This document shows positions 1 to 5,567 of a stretch of 8,005 nt of DNA, in pieces. How positions within the stretch are numbered: position 1 is the stretch's first letter; every line of letters starts with the position of its first letter. The position numbers and the translations under genes were made by a program. The notes under the pieces are model-generated. The model was not told the origin of the DNA, ran no database searches, and saw nothing but the letters and a program-made list of their open reading frames with translations. The stretch is taken from positions 1 to 8,005 of the forward strand of contig JAGWVZ010000148.1 in assembly GCA_018970625.1 (NCBI GenBank), written 5' to 3'. The DNA comes from Myxococcales bacterium (GTDB taxonomy: Bacteria; Myxococcota; Bradymonadia; REDH01).

Positions 1-723
1 GTGGTCGCGCAGCCAGTACAGCACCGACGTCTTCATCCCCGAGAAGCTGAAGTCGTAGCCCGGACGCTTCAACATGCCATCGCTGAGTGGAATGGCCGAC
101 GGGTCACCCTGTTGGGCGAGTCGGTCAATCACAGCGCCGCCGGGATACCCCAGGCCCAGATGTTTGCTGACCTTATCGAACGCTTCGCCGGCAGCGTCAT
201 CGAGTGTACGACCGATCTGTTCGAATTGTCCGCGCTGCCGCGTGAGGTAGAGGCCGGTGTGCCCACCCGAGACCACCAGCGCCATGGCAGGCCACTGCAT
301 GGGCAGGGTGCCGTCGATCGTGGCCAGACACGCAGCCATGACGTGCCCTTCCAGGTGATTGACACCGACGAGCGGCACATTGCGGGTGAACGCCAGCGAC
401 TTGGCGAACTCCAGCCCTACGAGCAGACTGCCAGCGAGACCAGGGCCTGCGGTCACCGCGATGCCCTGCACATCGTCGAGCGACATGCGGGCCGTAGCCA
501 GCGCTTCCTGAACAACCGGCGCGATCGCCATGATGTGCGCACGGGACGCCAGCTCCGGGACGACGCCGCCATAGACGGCGTGCATGTCGATCTGGCTGTG
601 AACGATGCTGGCGCGGAGCTCAGCGCTGCCGGTGAGAACCGCGGCAGCGGTCTCGTCACAGGATGACTCAATGGCCAGAATCGCTGGGCCGCCATGCGTC
701 GGTGCGTTGACTGGAGAGTCCAT
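1..723 (-). CDS. tsaD: tRNA N6-adenosine threonylcarbamoyltransferase TsaD (partial, C-terminus off the left edge)
   Basis: TsaD is the catalytic subunit that, with TsaB and TsaE, transfers the threonylcarbamoyl group made by TsaC to A37 of tRNAs reading ANN codons (t6A), in the cytoplasm. The first 241 codons are present. Seen in the translation: the ASKHA phosphate motif ILAIESSCDETAAAV (residues 15-29), GGVVPELASRAH (52-63), the metal-binding motif NHLEGH with H123 and H127, VVSGGHT (150-156), GRTLDDAAGEAFDKV (171-185) and FSGMKT (227-232). About 100 residues are missing compared with the usual length near 340. The start at 723 leaves 14 residues before the core. An in-frame ATG at 732 is equally possible, and neither has a clear Shine-Dalgarno. 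It lies 27-36 nt after the stop of the large PATAN/TPR gene on the same strand, so it is probably in that transcript. The family is certain; only the start is open. Confidence 0.97.
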   Translation of the reverse strand, partial: MDSPVNAPTHGGPAILAIESSCDETAAAVLTGSAELRASIVHSQIDMHAVYGGVVPELASRAHIMAIAPVVQEALATARMSLDDVQGIAVTAGPGLAGSLLVGLEFAKSLAFTRNVPLVGVNHLEGHVMAACLATIDGTLPMQWPAMALVVSGGHTGLYLTRQRGQFEQIGRTLDDAAGEAFDKVSKHLGLGYPGGAVIDRLAQQGDPSAIPLSDGMLKRPGYDFSFSGMKTSVLYWLRDH

Positions 724-759
724 GGACGTCATCGGCGGTGCGCGCGAAGGCGCCTGAGA

Positions 760-3597
760 TCAGAGGCTTTCGAGAATCCGCCGAAGCTCTTCGGCCTGAC
801 GGGTGTCGGGGTTGCCGTCAATGTAGCGCTGATAGAACTCCCGGGCACGCTCGGTATTGCCCATGGCCTGATAGGCAGCGCCGGCCATGACCAGTCCCTG
901 ACCGTTGTTTCGGTCAATGCGCAGGGCATTGTTCAGGAATTGCACGGCGCGCTCGTTTTCACCGAGTTCGTGGTGCGCAGTGCCGAGGTAAACCAGGGCG
1001 GTAGCGCTGTCCGGGTTTGCGCGGACAGCCTCCTGACACAGGCGAATCGCGTCGGAGTACACACCGGAGCCGGCTGCGTTGGCGCACTGATCCAGAGCGC
1101 GACGTGCCTCGCGGGACGTCGGAGCGCGCTCTTCGGCAGCGGTCTCCGTGTCTCTCGGGGTGCGACGCGACTCGCTCTCTTCGCTCTCTTCGCCCTCTTC
1201 GCCGTCGTCAAGGAGCCGGCGTGAGTCTTGTGCGACCTGTTCGAGTTCTTCGGCAGACGGAACCTCTTCGAAGCCCCAGCTATCGTCGGCGATCTCCTGT
1301 GCGTGGTACAGCACACCGGTGGCTGCGCGCGCAGCAGAGCCTTCCATGGCGATCTCCATCGCGATGCGCTCGGCTTCGGGGTCAGGCAGAGCGGGCGCGG
1401 CGGGCACTTCGACCGCAAGCGGAGCAGACGCTTCAGCAGCGGGCGCGCTGGCTTCAGCGACGGGAGCCTCTTCGGCGGTCGGTTGTGGTGCGGGCGGAGG
1501 CGTGCGTGACGGCTGCGTGGCAAAGAAGATGATGGCGGCCAACACGGCCAGAGCAGCGATGCCCCAGAGTACAGGGGCAGCACCGGAACGCTCGGGTTCG
1601 GCAAACAGTTCGTGGTCGTCGGTCATGGTCGACGGATCACGGAAGAACGAGTCTTCAGGCGCTGCAGGCGCGCCAGCCGGAGCGGAGTGGCCCGTCTCTT
1701 CACGCAGGCGGTTGAGCTCCGCGATGGGGCTCACCAGCATGGTCGCGCCGGCGGCTGCATCGCGTTCATCGCGCATCGCGGCGAGCTCACGCTCGATCTC
1801 GGCGTTGAGGTCAGGCGTTCGAGCCGCGGGTGCGCTGGTGGGTGCCCACGCTCCGCTGCCGGCATCCTGCGCCATGGCCGCAATCTCGGCGAGGCGGGCT
1901 TCTTCCAGGGTGGTCGCGGCAACCGCCGGCATGGAACCGGTCTGGATGGCCGTCAGACGACCGGTCAGCTGTGCCCGGCGACGATCCAGCTCACGCTCAC
2001 GCTCTGAAATTGCCGACGAGCGTTGCTCGGCTTCGCGACGCAGGTTTTCGGCCAGCATTTCGGCCTCTCGCCGCACATTGGCAGCGCGCCGCTCAGCCTC
2101 TTCGATCTCACGGCGCCGTGCCTCATCCAGCTCACGCCGCTCCGACTCGAGGCGAAGGAGCTCTTCTTCGGCCAGCTGACGCTCCGCCTCCTGCTGAGCG
2201 CGCAGGCGCGCCTCCTCGGCAGCAACGCGAGCAGCCTCCTCGGCAGCGCGCTGCCGTTCCTGTTCTTCGCGTACCTGACGGGCGGCTTCTTCCGCGGCGC
2301 GGGCGGCTTCTTCCGCCTCGCGGGCACGCGCGACCATGGCTTCGTACTGTTCGCGCGCTGCACGAGCAGCATCCTCCGCAACACGACGCGCTTCTTCTTC
2401 CGCCTTGCGACGTTCTTCTTCGGCCTGACGGCGAGCTTCTGCCTCAGCCGCAGCGCGGGCTGCCTCCTCGGCGACTCGCGCGGCTTCGGCCTCGGCCTTC
2501 GCGCGCGCTTCTTCGGCGACGCGTGCCGCTTCTTCTTCTGCCTTTCTACGGGTCTCTTCAGACACTCGTGCCAGGTCGGCCGCGCTCACCGAGGGATTTT
2601 GTGCGGTCGTGCGCAGCCGTTCAAACTCAGCACCATCATTCGACGTGGCACCGCCCTGCCCAACAGCGCTCAATACGCCGGCGTCAAGCAGCAACGGCAC
2701 GACGCGCAGGGCGGCCAGATCATCCAGCTCGCATGCGGCAACAGCCTCGCGAACCGTCCGGATGCCATCGAACACCCGGACCACAATATTCGCTTCCTCG
2801 GGCATTGAACCCAGGCGCCCCACGAACGAACGGTATTCGACCGTGTAGACCGTGTCGACCGACTCCAGACGAGCTGCAGCCGCTTCCCACGTCTCGTTAT
2901 ACGCGACCGCTGCGGCCAGTAGCTCGTCAGTGCTTAACGCGATCCGCACCGGACGATCCGACGCGTTCGTATAGACGACGGACCAGGTTCCCGTGCTCCA
3001 CGTGAACATGCGGTTGAACGCTTCCTGCCCCTGCGTGCGTCCCGACACCGCGTCCACGACTCGACCGTCCTGAAAGTACACCGTACCGTTCAGGTTGCCC
3101 GACATCAGACGCGCTGCGCCCGTGCGACGCTCTTCGATAACCGTGTTCACCAGGTCAAACAGCTCGCTCTCCTCGAGCGTGCCGTCCAGCACCGCCAGCG
3201 TCGTGCTCGAAGCCGCTACCGGCCGATCCGTCAGCGTACGAAGACGAGCAGCCGCTTCCTTGACCTTTACGGGGCGTGTCAGGAATTCATCGGCCCCGGC
3301 ATCGGTGAAGCGAGCGCGCGCCTCGGTCTCCGAGGCATCCAGCACGACAGCCACCGGCCACGCAGAGGTGCTGCTGCCACGGCGAAGCGCACGCAAAAGA
3401 CCCAGCGCGCTGCCATCCGACAGCCCGGAGTCAATGACCACCACAGCGCTCGCCAGGCTGGCGGCTGCCGAAAGAGCAGCCGACTCAGAAGCGACTGCAG
3501 TCACCTGCAGACCTGCCTTTCTGAAACCCAATTCCAGAAAGCGGCGACTTTGATCTGCGGAATCTACGAGGAGGACTGCCTTCGAAGCGGCGGACAT
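760..3597 (-). CDS. Pseudo-receiver/PATAN (DUF4388) protein with long coiled coil, one TM helix and C-terminal TPRs
   Basis: This 945-residue multidomain protein has no known name that I recognise. Order: (1) receiver-like domain, about 6-125. The central D56 is kept, but the usual acidic pair is D12-S13, the switch Thr is replaced by D87 and the Lys by R108 (TRP instead of TKP), so it is likely a pseudo-receiver. (2) PATAN/DUF4388 domain, about 133-245, with RRTGAARL, then YFQDGRVVDA (174-183). (3) A small helical, winged-helix-like stretch, about 265-312. (4) Glu/Ala/Arg-rich coiled coil, about 345-550. (5) A Pro/Ala linker and a membrane helix at 675-694. (6) A Pro/Ala-rich TonB-like stretch (697-740) and an acidic patch (797-810). 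(7) Three 34-residue TPRs, about 829-930. The start is set by a strong Shine-Dalgarno (AAAGGAG, 6 nt away); the frame stays open 25 codons upstream, but those codons look non-coding. The receiver and PATAN parts imply a cytoplasmic N-terminus, so the TPRs are inferred to be periplasmic. In other proteins PATAN is linked to signalling and gliding or regulatory complexes. The exact role is unknown. Confidence 0.9.
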   Translation of the reverse strand: MSAASKAVLLVDSADQSRRFLELGFRKAGLQVTAVASESAALSAAASLASAVVVIDSGLSDGSALGLLRALRRGSSTSAWPVAVVLDASETEARARFTDAGADEFLTRPVKVKEAAARLRTLTDRPVAASSTTLAVLDGTLEESELFDLVNTVIEERRTGAARLMSGNLNGTVYFQDGRVVDAVSGRTQGQEAFNRMFTWSTGTWSVVYTNASDRPVRIALSTDELLAAAVAYNETWEAAAARLESVDTVYTVEYRSFVGRLGSMPEEANIVVRVFDGIRTVREAVAACELDDLAALRVVPLLLDAGVLSAVGQGGATSNDGAEFERLRTTAQNPSVSAADLARVSEETRRKAEEEAARVAEEARAKAEAEAARVAEEAARAAAEAEARRQAEEERRKAEEEARRVAEDAARAAREQYEAMVARAREAEEAARAAEEAARQVREEQERQRAAEEAARVAAEEARLRAQQEAERQLAEEELLRLESERRELDEARRREIEEAERRAANVRREAEMLAENLRREAEQRSSAISERERELDRRRAQLTGRLTAIQTGSMPAVAATTLEEARLAEIAAMAQDAGSGAWAPTSAPAARTPDLNAEIERELAAMRDERDAAAGATMLVSPIAELNRLREETGHSAPAGAPAAPEDSFFRDPSTMTDDHELFAEPERSGAAPVLWGIAALAVLAAIIFFATQPSRTPPPAPQPTAEEAPVAEASAPAAEASAPLAVEVPAAPALPDPEAERIAMEIAMEGSAARAATGVLYHAQEIADDSWGFEEVPSAEELEQVAQDSRRLLDDGEEGEESEESESRRTPRDTETAAEERAPTSREARRALDQCANAAGSGVYSDAIRLCQEAVRANPDSATALVYLGTAHHELGENERAVQFLNNALRIDRNNGQGLVMAGAAYQAMGNTERAREFYQRYIDGNPDTRQAEELRRILESL

Positions 3598-3603
3598 TGA
3601 CGT

Positions 3604-3610
3604 CTCCTTT
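3604..3610 (-). promoter_or_regulatory. Ribosome binding site of the PATAN/TPR gene
   Basis: On the minus strand this reads AAAGGAG, 6 nt before the ATG at 3597. It is the strongest Shine-Dalgarno in the window, and it decides the start over an in-frame ATG 75 nt upstream (3672). Confidence 0.85.
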
Positions 3611-3668
3611 CCGTGGTTCAACCAGGGACTTGCCACGACCTCCAGAGCGGGCAGCGCGCGGCGGCGGG

Positions 3669-3697
3669 ACAATCGCCCAGCCCACCGGGTGTGTCAA
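3669..3697 (-). promoter_or_regulatory. Probable sigma70-type promoter of the PATAN/TPR gene
   Basis: On the minus strand there is a perfect -35 TTGACA (3692-3697), a 17-bp spacer and a -10 GATTGT (3669-3674; A2, T3 and T6 match consensus). Transcription would start near 3662, giving a 5' leader of about 65 nt that ends in the strong ribosome binding site. This is read by eye; the start site is inferred. Confidence 0.6.
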
Positions 3698-3749
3698 GCA
3701 ATCCGGCGCATCGGCGATGAAGGTGTACACAAAAGACACACCTGATCGC

Positions 3750-3770
3750 AGGGTGCGCAGACCGCACCCT
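3750..3770. repeat. Perfect 8-bp inverted repeat with 5-nt spacer
   Basis: AGGGTGCG, then CAGAC, then CGCACCCT. It lies upstream of both divergent promoters' -35 boxes (about 53 bp from the minus-strand one and about 138 bp from the plus-strand one). No T-tract follows on either strand, so it does not look like an intrinsic terminator. A dimeric regulator site is the likelier reading if it is functional. Confidence 0.45.
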
Positions 3771-3907
3771 TCCTCCACGCAAAATCCGCCCGGCAAACCC
3801 GCGCCGCCCGACTCGCAAGCCGGCGCGAAAGCACGGGGCCCGGGGAGCGCACCATACCTTCTCTCCACGTTCGGCCCCTTCTTTCCACCGTGAGACACCT
3901 TCGTCGC

Positions 3908-3936
3908 TTGACACGTTCCGCCCCCTCCCCTACCGC
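3908..3936 (+). promoter_or_regulatory. Candidate promoter of the GtrA-family gene
   Basis: A perfect -35 TTGACA (3908-3913) and an exact 17-bp spacer are followed by TACCGC (3931-3936), a poor -10 in which only the first two bases match. The predicted transcription start (about 3943-3945) falls on or next to the gtrA ATG at 3945, which would make the message leaderless. The GC- and C-rich spacer weakens the call. Confidence 0.4.
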
Positions 3937-3944
3937 TCACGGCC

Positions 3945-4475
3945 ATGAAATCTACCTCGACAGCCGCCGAAACTGAACCTGCCGCACCCCTGCTGGCGCC
4001 GTCTGCTGCCGTCCGGTGGCGATTTTTACGGTTCGCTGCGGTGGGCGGATCTGGCGTGTTCGTCAACTTCGGGGTCGTCTGGCTGGCCGAGCTCGCCCTG
4101 CGTGCGACGCTGCAACCGGTGGAGCTGCCTCTGCTGGGCACCGTCGATGCCGTCTCGCTCTTCGCGCTTGTCGCCGGCATCCTGGTCTCGATCTTCACCA
4201 ATTTCCTGATCAACGATGCCTGGACGTGGGGCGACCGCTCCAAAACCGCGTCGTGGCTCGCCCGCTGTCGCGCTTTCTATGTCACCAACGGACTCGCCGC
4301 CGGGCTGCAGCTCGCCGTCGCCTGGGCCCTCGTAAACTTCGCCGTCTTTCACATTGGCCTCTTCGGGTTCGATCTCACCGCCTGGTCCGTTCGGCTGGCA
4401 AGCCTCTCCGCAATCGCCATCGCCACGCCGCTCAACTATGTGGTCAACAACGTCTGGACCTTTCGCGACCGCTAG
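3945..4475 (+). CDS. GtrA-family (PF04138) four-helix membrane protein
   Basis: This 176-residue inner-membrane protein belongs to the GtrA family. Members are small four-helix proteins thought to flip or handle polyprenyl-linked sugars for surface polysaccharide glycosylation. Membrane segments are visible at about 28-49, 67-88, 110-136 and 148-168, after a polar Ala/Pro/Thr-rich N-terminus of about 24 residues. The family's twin motif is present after helices 2 and 4: NFLINDAWTWGDR (86-98) and NYVVNNVWTFRDR (164-176). It ends right after the second motif, as many members do. No Shine-Dalgarno precedes the ATG, and no in-frame ATG or GTG that I could find lies between it and the first helix. 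No glycosyltransferase gene accompanies it here, so its sugar partner cannot be named. It starts the plus-strand gene group, with astA following 66 nt later. Confidence 0.92.
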   Translation: MKSTSTAAETEPAAPLLAPSAAVRWRFLRFAAVGGSGVFVNFGVVWLAELALRATLQPVELPLLGTVDAVSLFALVAGILVSIFTNFLINDAWTWGDRSKTASWLARCRAFYVTNGLAAGLQLAVAWALVNFAVFHIGLFGFDLTAWSVRLASLSAIAIATPLNYVVNNVWTFRDR

Positions 4476-4541
4476 CACTATGGGGTACCCACGTACCGCG
4501 ACAGGACAGCATGTCCTGATCTCTGGGCCCCGGGTAATCTC
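4476..4541 (+). other. gtrA-astA gap holding a palindrome
   Basis: This 66-bp gap contains the KpnI-type palindrome GGGTACCC just after the gtrA stop, the 7-3-7 inverted repeat listed separately, and a GC-rich GGGCCCCGGG stretch shortly before the astA ATG. There is no convincing Shine-Dalgarno for astA and no clear promoter. Confidence 0.5.
4502..4518. promoter_or_regulatory. Candidate operator: perfect 7-3-7 palindrome upstream of astA
   Basis: CAGGACA, then GCA, then TGTCCTG is a perfect inverted repeat ending 23 bp before the astA start. Its size suits a helix-turn-helix dimer. No T-run follows, which argues against it being the gtrA terminator. A binding protein is inferred, not shown. 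Confidence 0.45.
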
Positions 4542-5561
4542 ATGTTCCTGATCCGTTCGGCACAACCGCACGACCTTCAAGAGCTCGCTGCGCTGGCGCA
4601 GCACCTCGACACGCTCAATCTGCCTCACGATGCGCCCGCGCTGGAGTCGATCATCGACCTGTCGATTCGCTCGTTTCGCGGGCAGATAGAAGCCGAATCC
4701 GCCCGCTATCTGTTCGTACTCTGCGACTCTCAGACCTCGCAGGTGCTTGGCTCGTCGATGCTCATTGCCGCGCACGGAACACCGCACGACCCGCATCACT
4801 TTCTTCGTATCGACGCCGTACAGCGCTACAGCTCGTCGCTGCGAACGCTGTTTCGCCACCGCATTCTGCAGTTCCGCCAGTCGTGGACACCCCACACCGA
4901 ACTTGGTGCGCTGGTGCTTCACCCTGCTCTCCGTGGCCACCCTGCCCGTCTGGGCCGACTGCTCAGCTACGCGCGATTTCTCTACCTGGGTGCCTATCCC
5001 GAGAGGTTCTGCGCCGAGGTTCAGGCCGAGCTGTTGCCGCCGTTTCGTGAAGACGGCTCCAGCGTGCTCTGGGACTGGCTGGGGCGACAGTTTACCGGTC
5101 TGGACTACCAGCACGCCGACCGGCTCTCCCGCACCAACCACGAGTTCATGCAGTCTCTGTTCCCCAGCGAACCCATCCACATTGCCCTCATGCCCGCTGA
5201 AGTTCAGGCGGTCATTGGAGCGATCGGACCGGCGACGCAGGGGGTTGCACACCTGCTGCAACAGCAGGGATTCCGGCCCAACGGGCACATCGACCCGTTC
5301 GACGGCGGCCCCCACTTTGCCGCCGCCACAAAGGAAATCCCCATCGTGTCGCACACACGCCGCCGCGAGGTGACGACGCACCGGAACCTGCAGAACGGTG
5401 TCCCGGGACTCGTCGGAAGCGAGGATGCTCACGGACACTGGCGCATCGTCGAGACCTCGCTGGTCACCGACGCCGAAGGTTATCTCTGCCTGGACCAGAA
5501 CGCCCGCGACACGCTTCAGGTGACGGATCGCGACCCAGTTTACGCGGCACCACTTCGATAG
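4542..5561 (+). CDS. astA: Arginine N-succinyltransferase
   Basis: AstA transfers the succinyl group of succinyl-CoA to the alpha-amino group of arginine, giving N2-succinylarginine. This is the committed first step of the AST pathway, in the cytoplasm. The 339 residues match the family length (about 340). Family features seen: an N-terminal GNAT-like IRSAQPHDLQELAALA (4-19); LGALVLHPALRGH (121-133) then LGRLLSYARFLYLG (137-150); FCAEVQAELLPPFREDG (156-172) then FWQSLG-like LWDWLGRQFTGLDY (176-189), HADRLS (191-196); PIHIALMP (211-218), VQAVIGAIGP (221-230); and the strongly conserved GFRPNGHIDPFDGGP (243-257). The ATG has only a weak ribosome binding site. It is followed 6 nt later by astD, so the two are almost certainly one transcript. 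The related AruF-type ornithine succinyltransferase activity cannot be excluded from sequence alone. Confidence 0.93.
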   Translation: MFLIRSAQPHDLQELAALAQHLDTLNLPHDAPALESIIDLSIRSFRGQIEAESARYLFVLCDSQTSQVLGSSMLIAAHGTPHDPHHFLRIDAVQRYSSSLRTLFRHRILQFRQSWTPHTELGALVLHPALRGHPARLGRLLSYARFLYLGAYPERFCAEVQAELLPPFREDGSSVLWDWLGRQFTGLDYQHADRLSRTNHEFMQSLFPSEPIHIALMPAEVQAVIGAIGPATQGVAHLLQQQGFRPNGHIDPFDGGPHFAAATKEIPIVSHTRRREVTTHRNLQNGVPGLVGSEDAHGHWRIVETSLVTDAEGYLCLDQNARDTLQVTDRDPVYAAPLR

Positions 5562-5567
5562 GACGTC

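Larger units (their letters stand above)
3598..3944. other. Divergent intergenic region with promoters and inverted repeats
   Basis: This 347-bp stretch lies between two divergent genes. No coding frame in it resembles a protein family. It carries the two facing-away promoters listed separately. It also holds inverted repeats: AGGTGT/ACACCT (3721-3726 and 3738-3743, overlapping the palindrome GTGTACAC at 3723-3730), AGGGTGCG/CGCACCCT (3750-3757 and 3763-3770), and a looser CGCGCCG/CGGCGCG (3800-3806 and 3821-3827). The first lies 24-46 bp upstream of the minus-strand -35 box, where an activator or repressor could bind. The last could easily be chance at this GC content. Confidence 0.6.

Noticed and set aside
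1..666. Plus-strand open frame of 221 codons
   Set aside because: It is exactly antisense to tsaD, whose minus-strand translation shows every family motif; the plus-strand product has no recognisable domain.
1148..3005. Long plus-strand frames (1148-2179 and 1830-3005)
   Set aside because: They are antisense to the coiled-coil gene; the Ser/Arg/Pro-rich translations are what the complement of Glu/Ala codons gives.
3598..3672. 25-residue N-terminal extension of the PATAN/TPR protein
   Set aside because: The strong AAAGGAG sits 6 nt before the ATG at 3597, the predicted transcription start (about 3662) lies inside the extension, and the receiver domain begins just after the downstream start.
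3800..3827. CGCGCCG/CGGCGCG inverted repeat
   Set aside because: Seven-base arms made only of G and C with a 14-nt loop are expected by chance in this composition; noted in the intergenic entry but not claimed as a site.
3485..4243. Minus-strand frame of 252 codons spanning the divergent region
   Set aside because: It overlaps the starts of two well-supported genes and the promoters, and its product has no family features.
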